The position numbers and the translations under genes were made by a program. Shown here piece after piece: positions 44,065 to 51,903 of a stretch of 64,000 nucleotides of DNA. Under the pieces are notes generated by a model. The model saw only the letters and a program-made list of their open reading frames with translations. It was not told the origin of the DNA and made no database searches. Positions within the stretch are counted from its first letter, which is position 1; each line of letters begins with the position of its first letter. This stretch comes from Acidimicrobiaceae bacterium (lineage in GTDB: Bacteria; Actinomycetota; Acidimicrobiia; Acidimicrobiales; RAAP-2), in contig PMFN01000022.1 in assembly GCA_003155135.1 (NCBI GenBank), positions 78,684 to 142,683 on the forward strand, given 5' to 3'.

Positions 44065-44092
44065 TTGACATTACTATGGTTATCATAGTTTT
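44065..44092. promoter_or_regulatory. Promoter TTGACA with embedded perfect inverted repeat, site D
   Basis: TTGACA at 44065-44070 is a consensus -35 for the ETF gene. Directly after it lies ACTATG-GTTAT-CATAGT (44073-44089), a perfect 6-bp inverted repeat with a 5-base spacer, filling the spacer/-10 area (possible -10 TAGTTT at 44086). This arrangement fits a repressor site. It is the clearest member of the recurrent set. Confidence 0.6.
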
Positions 44093-44174
44093 AACGGGAA
44101 ACGGGCGCCTGCCGGTGGCCCCGATCGCCCGTGACAGCGCCGAGCAAGGCGTCGGCACGAGGAGGGGATGAGCC

Positions 44175-46025
44175 ATGTCGTATGACGAGTTCGGCACCGC
44201 GCGGCGCCCCCTGCGCATTGCCGTCCTGGTCAAGCAGGTCCCCCAGTTCGAGGACATGGCGTTCGGGCCCAACGGGCGCCTGCAGCGCGACGGCATCGCG
44301 CTCGAGATGAATCCCTACTGCCGCCGAGCGGTGGCCAAGGGGACCGAGCTCGCCCAGTGGAGCGGAGGGGCCTGCACGGTGCTGACCCTCGGGCCGCCCT
44401 CGGCCGAGGACTGCCTGCGTGAGGCCGTCGCCTGGGGGGCTGACGACGGCGTGCTCATCACCGACCCCGCCTTTGCCGGTTCCGACACGCTGGCGACAGC
44501 TCGCACGCTGGCGGCCGCGCTCGGTCGGGAGGGGCCCTTCGACTTGATACTCATGGGACGAAACTCGGTCGACTCGGACACGGGCCAGGTCGCCCCCGAG
44601 CTCGCCGAGATGCTCGGGCTCCCGTTTCTCGTCGGGGCCAAGTCCGTCGAGACCGACGGTGATTGGCTGCGTGCGTGGTGCGAGCTGGACGACGGTTGGC
44701 GCGACGCCGAGGTGCCGCTTCCCGCGGTGGTCAGTTGCGCGGAGCGCCTCTGCGACCCGTGCAAGGTCGACCAGGCCGGACGCGATGCGGTCGACCCGGC
44801 TCGGCTGCGGACGATCAGCGCGGCGATGCTCGGCGCGGGGCCCTGGGGCGAGGCCGCAAGCCCGACGAGCGTCGGTGAGATCAGGGGCCTCGCCGTGACC
44901 CGGATGCGCCGCATCACGGGCGGCGACCCCGACGAACAGGTGCAGCTGCTCATCGAGCACTTAGCCGAGACCGGCGCACTCGAAGGGATGGACCCGTCGC
45001 CGGAGCCGCCTGCCGAGGCCCAGGTTCCCCCACCGCCCGTCGTCCCTTCCGACCAGCTGCTCGCCGTCGTGCTCGAGCCCGGCCGTCGTAGCGAGACGCG
45101 CGACATCCTGGCGGCGGCAGCCTCGCTCGCCGGTTCGCTCGGTGCGTCAGTCGAGGCGCTGGTGTGCGGCTCGATCAGCGAGGTCGACACGCTGTCGGCA
45201 TGGGGTGCGGATCATCTCGTGCTGGTCGAGCGCGTGACGGTCGAAGAGGACGTGGCCCACGCCATCGGCGGCTGGTGCCGCGAGCACCATCCCGTCGCAG
45301 TGCTCGCCACCGGTACGAGCTGGGGGAGGGAGGTGGCCGGTCGCGTGGCGGCGATGCTCGGGGCCGGGCTCACGGGCGACGCCGTCGACCTCACCGTCGA
45401 TGCGGGCCGACTCGTTGCTTGGAAGCCCGCATTCGGTGGGCAGGTCGTCGCCGCCATCCGGGCCAACAGCCCTACCCAGATGGTGACGGTTCGCCCGGGC
45501 TCGCTGCCGCGGCGCGGCCCACGCGCGGCGGTGACCCACCTCGAGGTCGAGGCGGTCCTGGGCGAGCAGCAGAGCCGGGTCACGATCCACGGACGTGGGC
45601 GCGACGACGACATCGACATCCTGGCATCGGCGTCCTCCATCGTCTGCGTGGGCGCGGGGATCCAACCGGCCGACTACCCGCTGATCGAGCCGTTCCGAAA
45701 GGCGCTCGGTGCCGAGCTCGGAGCGACCCGGCGGGTGACGGACAAGGGGTGGATGCCCCACTCCCGCCAGATCGGCATCACCGGGAGGAGCGTGAGCCCT
45801 CGGCTCTATGTCGGCCTCGGCCTGTCGGGAAAGTTCAACCACACCGTGGGCTTCCGGGGGGCGGGCCTTGTCGTGGCGATCAACAGTGACCCGGCCGCCC
45901 CGATCTTCGACGCGTGCGACCTCGGGCTGGTCGGGGACTGGCGCGAGATCGTGCCGCTCGCGCAGCGCGCCCTCGACGCACGCAGGATGGCCGGGATGGC
46001 AGCTGTTGTAATCCCTGATAACTAA
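44175..46025 (+). CDS. Fused electron transfer flavoprotein beta-alpha chain
   Basis: A 616-residue protein joining both ETF subunits. Residues about 1-265 are ETF-beta-like (IAVLVKQVPQFEDMAF, NPYCRRAVAKGTELAQW, MGRNSVDSDTGQVAPELAEMLG). A Pro-rich linker follows (SPEPPAEAQVPPPPVVPS, about 275-300). The rest is ETF-alpha-like, ending in the FAD site ITGRSVSPRLYVGLGLSGK and INSDPAAPIFDACDLGLVGDW. It should pass electrons from acyl-CoA dehydrogenases such as that at 51904 to the respiratory chain. ATG with GGAGGGG seven bases upstream. In most bacteria alpha and beta are separate genes. Confidence 0.93.
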   Translation: MSYDEFGTARRPLRIAVLVKQVPQFEDMAFGPNGRLQRDGIALEMNPYCRRAVAKGTELAQWSGGACTVLTLGPPSAEDCLREAVAWGADDGVLITDPAFAGSDTLATARTLAAALGREGPFDLILMGRNSVDSDTGQVAPELAEMLGLPFLVGAKSVETDGDWLRAWCELDDGWRDAEVPLPAVVSCAERLCDPCKVDQAGRDAVDPARLRTISAAMLGAGPWGEAASPTSVGEIRGLAVTRMRRITGGDPDEQVQLLIEHLAETGALEGMDPSPEPPAEAQVPPPPVVPSDQLLAVVLEPGRRSETRDILAAAASLAGSLGASVEALVCGSISEVDTLSAWGADHLVLVERVTVEEDVAHAIGGWCREHHPVAVLATGTSWGREVAGRVAAMLGAGLTGDAVDLTVDAGRLVAWKPAFGGQVVAAIRANSPTQMVTVRPGSLPRRGPRAAVTHLEVEAVLGEQQSRVTIHGRGRDDDIDILASASSIVCVGAGIQPADYPLIEPFRKALGAELGATRRVTDKGWMPHSRQIGITGRSVSPRLYVGLGLSGKFNHTVGFRGAGLVVAINSDPAAPIFDACDLGLVGDWREIVPLAQRALDARRMAGMAAVVIPDN

Positions 46026-46032
46026 TAGTAGG
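46016..46032. promoter_or_regulatory. AT-rich element, weak site K
   Basis: TGATAACTAATAGTAGG spans the ETF stop and lies upstream of the CoA-transferase gene. It has the ATAGT half site but no clear repeat. It could be part of a promoter. Confidence 0.25.
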
Positions 46033-46140
46033 GTGAAAGCAGTTGAGGGGACCCCTTCTCGGGTCTCCGCCCGCCTGAGCCGACGGCATGATGAGCCGGT
46101 CGGTGGACCCGTACGGCGGGCCTCAAGGGAGGGGGCCGAG

Positions 46141-47346
46141 GTGGCTGGCAGTGTGCAGAAACGACCCGCTCTCGACGGGATCAAGGTCGTCGAGTTCGCC
46201 CATGTGATCGCTGGGCCGTTGGCCGGGACGCTGATGGCCGACCTCGGTGCCGACGTCGTCCACGTCGAAGACCCCGGAGCCGGGGACCCAGGTAGGACCA
46301 TGGGCCCGTCCAAGAACGGCGCCCACCTCTGGTGGAAGGTCTCGGGTCGCAACAAGCGATCCGTGACGATCGACCTGCGAAACGCGGAGGGGCAGGAGCT
46401 TGCCCACGACCTGGTCCGCTGGGCGGACGTCGTGATCACCAACGTGCGGGTGAACACCCTTGACCGTTGGGGCCTCGACTGGGAGACGCTGCACCGCGTG
46501 AACCCCCGGCTCGTGATGCTCCAGATCACCGGCAACGGTGCCAATACGTCGGCCAGGAACGACCCGGGCTTCGGCAAGGTTGGCGAGGCGCGCAGCGGCG
46601 TCGTCAACGTGACCGGCTTCCCCGATGGCCCGCCGGTGCACACCGGCTTCTCCCACGCCGACTCGGTGACCGCCCTGATGGGTGCCTACGCCATCAGCGC
46701 GGCGCTCGTGCGCCGGGGGGACCCCGACTTCGAAGGTGAGTGGATCGATCTCGCACTCTTCGAGAGCCTCTTCCGCCTCGTCGAGTGGCAGATCATTTTC
46801 TACGACCAGCTCGGTGTCGTGCCCCAGCGCGCTGGCAACCAACTGGCCGTCGCACCGGGGGCGGTCATCAACACCTATCTCAGCGCCGACGAGGTCTGGA
46901 TCACCGTCACCTCCGGGACGCCGCGGTCGGTGAGCAACATCGCAGAGTTGCTGGGCGAGCCCGCTGACGAATATCGGACGGTCTCCGACCAGCTCGCGAG
47001 GAAGGAACGCCTCGACAACCTCCTCCACGACTGGATCGCCGAACGCCCCGCCGAGGAGTGCCTCGAGCAGATGGCGAAGCTCGAGGTCGTCGCCTCGCGC
47101 ATCTTCACGGCCCAGGACATCGTCAACGATCCGATCTACGCCGAGCGTGAGGACATCGTCGAGATCGAGGACGCAGACCTCGGGACTGTCCGCATGCAGG
47201 CCGTCGTTCCCAAGATGGGCTCGCGTCCTGGATCGGTGTGGCGCACGGGCCCCTCGCTCGGGCAGGACAACGACCTCGTCCTCGGCGAGTGGCTCGGAAA
47301 GTCCGACGACGAGCTTGCTGCGCTGCGGTCGTCAGGGACCATCTGA
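46141..47346 (+). CDS. CaiB/BaiF family CoA-transferase (copy 3)
   Basis: Family III CoA-transferase, 401 residues, starting at GTG (VAGSVQKRPAL) after GGGAGGGGG. The opening GIKVVEFAHVIAGPLAGTLMADLGADVVH and the NKRSVTIDLR block are typical. At the catalytic Asp position the sequence is FGKVGEARSG, with Gly by hand alignment, the same as in the paralogue at 40458-41660. The high identity of the two suggests recent duplication or a shared special substrate. It follows the ETF gene and precedes an amidohydrolase gene. Confidence 0.9.
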   Translation: MAGSVQKRPALDGIKVVEFAHVIAGPLAGTLMADLGADVVHVEDPGAGDPGRTMGPSKNGAHLWWKVSGRNKRSVTIDLRNAEGQELAHDLVRWADVVITNVRVNTLDRWGLDWETLHRVNPRLVMLQITGNGANTSARNDPGFGKVGEARSGVVNVTGFPDGPPVHTGFSHADSVTALMGAYAISAALVRRGDPDFEGEWIDLALFESLFRLVEWQIIFYDQLGVVPQRAGNQLAVAPGAVINTYLSADEVWITVTSGTPRSVSNIAELLGEPADEYRTVSDQLARKERLDNLLHDWIAERPAEECLEQMAKLEVVASRIFTAQDIVNDPIYAEREDIVEIEDADLGTVRMQAVVPKMGSRPGSVWRTGPSLGQDNDLVLGEWLGKSDDELAALRSSGTI

Positions 47347-47523
47347 TGTCCGGCGCGGACCAGGTCGAGGCTGGCCTCGGCCGCCGGGCCTGCCGCGACT
47401 GGCCGCTCACCTCCCCGCAGTGCCCCGCACCGTTCGCAGCCCGCGAGCAGCCGGGACCGTCGCCGCACAATGGCGGGACCAATTCGGGCCGCCCACCCCT
47501 TGCCAGGGGCGGCGCATCTCTGG

Positions 47524-47550
47524 TATATCTATTCATATGATTCGCCTAGA
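47524..47550. promoter_or_regulatory. AT-rich element, site H
   Basis: ATCTATTCATATGATTCGCC and flanks lie 60-90 bases before the amidohydrolase gene. TATGATTCGCCTAGA recalls the complement of the element at 49356 (ACTATTCGCCTAGA). Probably promoter with operator character. Confidence 0.35.
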
Positions 47551-47610
47551 ATCGGAGGGCGACGCACAGAACCCGGGCAGCCTGCAACTGCCCGAAAGAT
47601 GAGGAGCATC

Positions 47611-48885
47611 ATGGCCACAACGGTGACGAACCCAGTCGGTACAGAGACACTCGAGAGCGTGGGGATCGTCGACTGTGACGCCCACTTCACCGAGCCCCCT
47701 TCCTTGTGGCTCGATCGGGCGCCGGCGGCCCTGAAGGACCGCGTGCCGGTGCAGAAGACGGTGGACGGGATCACCGCGTGGTACCTCGATGGTGAGCTGT
47801 GGGCCAGCATCGGCGGCAACACCATCAAGACCGGGCGGGAGAAGATCCTCGGCTCGCATGTCGCGCAGCCGTTCGACGTGATCGACCGGTCGGCATGGGA
47901 CGTCGAGGCGCGCCTCGGCCTGCTCGACGCCATCGGGGTCGAGGCCCAGATCCTGTACCCGAACGGCATCGGGTTCGCGTCGAACCACATCTTCGCCATC
48001 GAGGACATCGAGCTGCGCTCCGCCATCCTGACGATGTACAACGACTTCTTCGTCGACGTCCAGGCCGAATCGCACAACCGCCTGTTCCCCCAGGCGATCC
48101 TGCCCGTGTGGGACATGGACTTCACGATCAGGGAGATGAACCGTCTCCTCGACAAGGGGATGCGGGGCTTCACGCTCTCCGACAAGCCCGAGATGATCGG
48201 CCTTCCCGAGCTCCCCGAGCCGTACTTCGCACCCATGTGGGACCTGTTCAACGAGTCGGGTGCGGTAGCCAACTTCCACATCGGTTCGGGCGCGCGCCGC
48301 GAGGAGATGGAGGCCATCCGCGGGATGCGCAACCGGCCCCGCGAAGACACCACCGAAGCGCGGCCCATCCCGGCAGTGCCGGCCTTTTACTGGCACAGCT
48401 TCGGGAACCAGCGCCGGCTGGCGGTCCACGCATCGCAGATGTTCATGAGCAACGTGCGGATCGTCGTCAACCTCTGTATGAGCGACATGTTCGACCGCTA
48501 TCCGAAGCTCAAGATCGTCTCGGCCGAGAGCGGAATCGGCTGGGTGCCCTTCATCCTCGAAACACTCGAGTACCAGCTCGACGAGATGATCACCGAGCCC
48601 GATGAGGTCTCCTACCAGCAACGTCGGCCGAGCGAATACTTCCGGGACCACCTCTACGTGATGTTCTGGTACGAGAACGTCGGCCCGACGAAGCTCATCG
48701 AGGACATTGGGGTGAACAACGTGCTGGTCGAGACCGATGTACCGCACCCGACCTGCCTCTACCCCGGGGCGAAGGAGCACTTCGACACGGTGCTCGGTCA
48801 CCTTTCGCCCGACGTCCGTCGCCGGGTGCTGCGGGACAACGCCGCCGAGCTCTATCAGATCCCTGTCGGGGTGAAGCGAGGCTGA
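47611..48885 (+). CDS. Amidohydrolase-2 family TIM-barrel protein (copy 2)
   Basis: A 424-residue metal-dependent hydrolase. The N-terminus VDCDAHFTEPPSLW has the Asp-x-His of the metal site, followed by Glu-Pro instead of a second His. Other landmarks are VANFHIGSGARRE, KIVSAESGIGWVPFILE and VLVETDVPHPTCLYP, with the barrel Asp. The start at 47611 was chosen because GAGGAG precedes it; an ATG four codons earlier is possible. It resembles copies at 25710 and 56465. The reaction (hydrolysis or decarboxylation) is not determined. Confidence 0.9.
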   Translation: MATTVTNPVGTETLESVGIVDCDAHFTEPPSLWLDRAPAALKDRVPVQKTVDGITAWYLDGELWASIGGNTIKTGREKILGSHVAQPFDVIDRSAWDVEARLGLLDAIGVEAQILYPNGIGFASNHIFAIEDIELRSAILTMYNDFFVDVQAESHNRLFPQAILPVWDMDFTIREMNRLLDKGMRGFTLSDKPEMIGLPELPEPYFAPMWDLFNESGAVANFHIGSGARREEMEAIRGMRNRPREDTTEARPIPAVPAFYWHSFGNQRRLAVHASQMFMSNVRIVVNLCMSDMFDRYPKLKIVSAESGIGWVPFILETLEYQLDEMITEPDEVSYQQRRPSEYFRDHLYVMFWYENVGPTKLIEDIGVNNVLVETDVPHPTCLYPGAKEHFDTVLGHLSPDVRRRVLRDNAAELYQIPVGVKRG

Positions 48886-48904
48886 CGCCTTCGAGCAAGT
48901 TGTC

Positions 48905-48940
48905 GACCGAGCCGGGTCCTGCGGGGGACCCGGCTCGGTC
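48905..48940. terminator. Strong bidirectional hairpin terminator
   Basis: GACCGAGCCGGGTCC and its exact complement GGACCCGGCTCGGTC form a 15-bp perfect stem with a 6-base loop between the convergent amidohydrolase and CMD-like genes. There is no T-run, but the position fits a shared terminator. Confidence 0.8.
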
Positions 48941-48944
48941 GCGC

Positions 48945-49334
48945 TCAGGCCTCGAGATCGATGGCGACGCCCTGGCGGCGGGCCGACGCCACGACGTCCT
49001 TCCACACGACCAGCGCGCTGAGCGCGGTCGGGAATCCGGCGTAGACCACCATCATCAAAAGCGCCTCGTTGATCTTGCGGGCCGAGATGCCCGCCTGGAG
49101 CGCACCGTGAAGGTAGTTGCGCAGCTGTGCGGGATGCTCGGTCGCGGCCAGGGCCGTAATCGCCACGAGCATGCGCTCGTCCTGCGAGATGCCCTCGCGG
49201 CCCCAGATCTCGCCGAAGATGAAGTCATCGGCCCACGCAGCCATGGCCGGGTCGAGCGACGCGAGCTCGTCCCGGAGCTGCTCGTGCTTGGCCCCTTGCG
49301 CCCTCGCCCGTCGTTGCGCTCCCTCGGTTGTCAC
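48945..49334 (-). CDS. Carboxymuconolactone-decarboxylase-like protein (copy 2)
   Basis: A 129-residue CMD-family protein. The core is DERMLVAITALAATEHPAQLRNYLHGALQAG, followed by INEALLMMVVYAGFPTALSAL, a good match to gamma-carboxymuconolactone decarboxylase of protocatechuate pathways. The Glu-His and downstream His of the family are kept, and no CxxC is present. It starts at GTG after AAAGGAGAT. It is divergent from the thiolase gene at 49416, with an AT-rich repeat in the gap. Actual decarboxylation of a muconolactone is not proven, since no other ortho-cleavage genes are here. Confidence 0.85.
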   Translation of the reverse strand: MTTEGAQRRARAQGAKHEQLRDELASLDPAMAAWADDFIFGEIWGREGISQDERMLVAITALAATEHPAQLRNYLHGALQAGISARKINEALLMMVVYAGFPTALSALVVWKDVVASARRQGVAIDLEA

Positions 49335-49355
49335 GATTGCATCTCCTTTGATCTA

Positions 49356-49374
49356 GGCGAATAGTTACACTAGT
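49356..49374. promoter_or_regulatory. AT-rich inverted repeat, site I
   Basis: TAGT-TAC-ACTA (49362-49372) lies between divergent CMD-like and thiolase genes, overlapping GGCGAATAGT, a half site also seen at 56421 and, inverted, at 47531. Confidence 0.4.
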
Positions 49375-49415
49375 CCAGAGGGTCCGTCCGGGGTCTGGGA
49401 CCGAGAAGGAGTGCA

Positions 49416-50567
49416 ATGGAACGCGTCGTGGTCGCCGGTGTCGGCATTCACCCATTCGGCAGGTTCGAGGCTGATTACCGCCAGCTGGGAGCAGTCGCCG
49501 CGAGAGAGGCGCTCGTTGACGCTGGCGTCGGATTCGACGACGTGGAACTCACCCTGGTCGGCAACGTCGGGGCGGAGATGGCCAAGGGCCAGAACGTCAT
49601 GGACCTTGTCGGGCGGAGCGGCCGTCCGATCATCAACGTGGAGAGTGCGTGCGGCTCGAGCGGGTCCGCGCTGTTCCTCGGTGCCCAGCTCATCGAGAGC
49701 GGGGCGCACGACATCGTGCTGTGCCTCGGGGTCGAGAAGGCTCCCAGGGGTTTCATTGCCGCCTCGGGTTACTCGCCATGGCAGATCGAGGCCGGCCTCG
49801 GAGTGAACCCCGTCTACTTCGCCCTCGCCGCGCAAGAGTTGCTCGAGGAGACCGACGCCACGGTCGAGGACCTCGCCGACGTCAGTGTGAAGAACCACGG
49901 CCACGCCGTCGACAACCCCAACGCCATGTACCGAAAGCCGGTCACTCGTGAAGAGGTCCTGACATCGCGCATGGTGTGCCCGCCGCTCACGTTGCTCATG
50001 CTGTGCGCGCCGAACGAGGGTGCTGCAGCCGCAGTGCTCATGAGCAACGAGGAGGCGAAGCGACGTGGGATACCTGCGCCGGTGGGTCTGCGCGCCGTCT
50101 CACTCGTCTCGAAGGGCCCCGACGACTGGTTCGTCCCGGCTGTCGCCTTCCCGCCGCACCGCTCGAGCCTGACGGCACGCGCCGCCGAGCTCGCCTACGA
50201 GGAGGCGGAAGTCGACCCGGCCGACATCGACCTCGTCGAGTGCCAGGACACCGACAGCGGGTCCGAGCTGCTTGCGTACCGGGATCTCGGGCTCTGCAAG
50301 GCGGGGGATGAGGCCGCCCTGCTGCGCAGCGGCGACACCGCCCTTGGCGGCCGGCTCCCGGTCAATGCCTCGGGGGGCTTGTTGTCCAAGGGTGAGCCGC
50401 TCGGTGCGTCGGGTCTCGGCCAGGTGTACGAGCTCACCCAGCAGCTCCGGGGACGGGCAGGGAGCCGCCAGGTCCGAGGGGCCCGCGTGGCGGTGAGCCA
50501 CGTGATGGGAGCGGGCCACGTCGCCTCGGTGGTCGTACTTGCCGGAGCCGCCGGTCGGTCCGAATAA
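49416..50567 (+). CDS. Thiolase family protein with nucleophile Cys
   Basis: Thiolase/SCP-x-like protein of 383 residues. The nucleophile Cys is in VESACGSSGSALF, and the C-terminal block is NASGGLLSKGEPLGASGLGQV. The usual HEAFA His region reads VECQDTDSGSELLAY, so the second catalytic residue differs, and the final CGG-type block is GAGHVASV. Thiolysis or condensation is possible but changed residues leave doubt. A DUF35 gene lies 0.8 kb downstream, after a GntR gene, and is a likely partner. Confidence 0.88.
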   Translation: MERVVVAGVGIHPFGRFEADYRQLGAVAAREALVDAGVGFDDVELTLVGNVGAEMAKGQNVMDLVGRSGRPIINVESACGSSGSALFLGAQLIESGAHDIVLCLGVEKAPRGFIAASGYSPWQIEAGLGVNPVYFALAAQELLEETDATVEDLADVSVKNHGHAVDNPNAMYRKPVTREEVLTSRMVCPPLTLLMLCAPNEGAAAAVLMSNEEAKRRGIPAPVGLRAVSLVSKGPDDWFVPAVAFPPHRSSLTARAAELAYEEAEVDPADIDLVECQDTDSGSELLAYRDLGLCKAGDEAALLRSGDTALGGRLPVNASGGLLSKGEPLGASGLGQVYELTQQLRGRAGSRQVRGARVAVSHVMGAGHVASVVVLAGAAGRSE

Positions 50568-50610
50568 TTGTCATTGGTTGCTGCCGGCGACCAGGTACGA
50601 TGGATGCATC

Positions 50611-51405
50611 GTGACGGTGCAGAAGATCGAGGATGACGGCCAGCATCTTTCGGGATTCGGGCAGCGCTCGGCGATTGGGGTGACGCGTCGCACGGAGAAG
50701 GTTTCCGAGGTCGTTGCCCGCCAGATCGTGAAGGACATCGTGACGAGCGGCCTCAAGCCTGGGTCGATGCTCCCGCCCGAGACCCAGATGCTCCAGCGGT
50801 TCAAGGTCGGTCGTGCGTCGTTGCGCGAGGCGTTGCGGATCCTCGAGGTGCACGGGCTCATCACCATCAAGTCCGGGCCTGGCGGCGGCCCGATCGTGGC
50901 CGAACCCAACCCCGCCGACTTCGGCCGGATGGCCGCGCTCTACTTCGAGATGAGCGGTGCGACCTTTCGCGAGCTCGTCGAGGCGCGTCTGATCCTCGAG
51001 CCGGTGATGGCCCGCCAGGCTGCGCTGCGCAACGACCCCGAGCTGGTCGAGAGCCTGCGGGCCATGGTCGAAGATGCCGACCGAACCGACCTGCAGAACT
51101 CCGCCTCCTACGGTCGGGTCTCGTCGGACTTCCACAGTGCGATCACCGGCGCATCGGGCAACCGCATCTTGGACCTGTTCGGGCGCGCCATCAAAGAGGT
51201 CTTCATGGAGCGCATCAACGGCATGGTGTTCCCTGCCAAGGACCGTGAGCGGATCCGCGACGAGCACGAGGCAGTCGTCGACCAGATCGCCAAGGGAAAC
51301 GCCGACAAGGCCGAGAGCCTGATGCACGCCCACATGGAGGAGTTCGCCGACCGGGTGGCGAAGCGCTACCCGGGCATGCTCGACGAGGTCGTCGATTGGC
51401 GATGA
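50611..51405 (+). CDS. FadR-type GntR regulator (copy 1)
   Basis: A 264-residue GntR regulator. The winged helix has IVKDIVTSGLKPGSMLPPE and VGRASLREALRILEVHGLI, and the FCD domain includes FRELVEARLILEPV, DFHSAITGASGN and HEAVVDQIAKGNADKAESLMHAHM with the metal-type His residues. It starts at GTG with no ribosome site, so leaderless translation is possible. Its sequence closely parallels the regulator at 54254. A likely acyl-CoA-responsive repressor of the island; DUF35 overlaps its stop. Confidence 0.92.
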   Translation: MTVQKIEDDGQHLSGFGQRSAIGVTRRTEKVSEVVARQIVKDIVTSGLKPGSMLPPETQMLQRFKVGRASLREALRILEVHGLITIKSGPGGGPIVAEPNPADFGRMAALYFEMSGATFRELVEARLILEPVMARQAALRNDPELVESLRAMVEDADRTDLQNSASYGRVSSDFHSAITGASGNRILDLFGRAIKEVFMERINGMVFPAKDRERIRDEHEAVVDQIAKGNADKAESLMHAHMEEFADRVAKRYPGMLDEVVDWR

Positions 51406-51794
51406 CCGGGCTCGAGCCCGCTCAGATGGTGGCCGCCGATGGAGGCGCACCAGTCGTTGGGGAGTCCGCCCGCCTGCTCGCTTCGCAGTGTCCCAACTGC
51501 GGACGGACCGAGTTTCCCGCTCGCGAGCAATGCCCGGCGTGCGGTGAGCCCTCGACGACAGCACCGCTGCCGAGCGAGGGCCGCCTCTGCGGTTTCACCG
51601 CCGTGCTGCACCCGCCTCCGGGCACCGAGGTCCCTGTCCCCTACGGGATCGGCGTCGTGGAATTCGACGGCCGTGTCCGGGTGATGGGGCTCTTGACCCA
51701 ACAGATCGACGGCCTCGACGTCGACCAGCGGGTCGGGACCGTGACGCTGCAGCCCGCAGCCGACGTGGTCACGTACGGCTTCCAGCCTCTCTAA
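51402..51794 (+). CDS. DUF35 OB-fold/zinc-ribbon protein (copy B)
   Basis: A 130-residue protein with the zinc ribbon CPNCGRTEFPAREQCPAC at about residues 31-48, followed by an OB-fold (GRLCGFTAVLHPPPG, VPYGIGVVEFDGRVRVMG). Its ATG overlaps the stop of the GntR gene (ATGA). It is probably the partner of the thiolase at 49416, with which it is co-oriented. This is a shorter DUF35 than copies A and C. Confidence 0.9.
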   Translation: MTGLEPAQMVAADGGAPVVGESARLLASQCPNCGRTEFPAREQCPACGEPSTTAPLPSEGRLCGFTAVLHPPPGTEVPVPYGIGVVEFDGRVRVMGLLTQQIDGLDVDQRVGTVTLQPAADVVTYGFQPL

Positions 51795-51819
51795 GCCGTC
51801 GCGTGCCTCGGGCGAGATT

Positions 51820-51842
51820 CATGGCTATAGTGCGCATAGTAT
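51820..51842. promoter_or_regulatory. AT-rich element, site G
   Basis: CATGGCTATAGTGCGCATAG lies 60-80 bases before the acyl-CoA dehydrogenase gene. CTAT (51825-51828) and ATAG (51836-51839) form a repeat with 7-base spacer. CATGGCTAT resembles CATGACTAT of sites C and E. Confidence 0.4.
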
Positions 51843-51903
51843 TGCGCTGTAGCGAGGGGTAGCGAGAAACCGCACGCCTCGGCCGACGCCAAAGGAGGCC
51901 AAC

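Noticed and set aside
44175..46025. Mycofactocin-linked electron transfer locus
   Set aside because: No mftA-mftF genes or precursor peptide are seen nearby, so the link cannot be supported.
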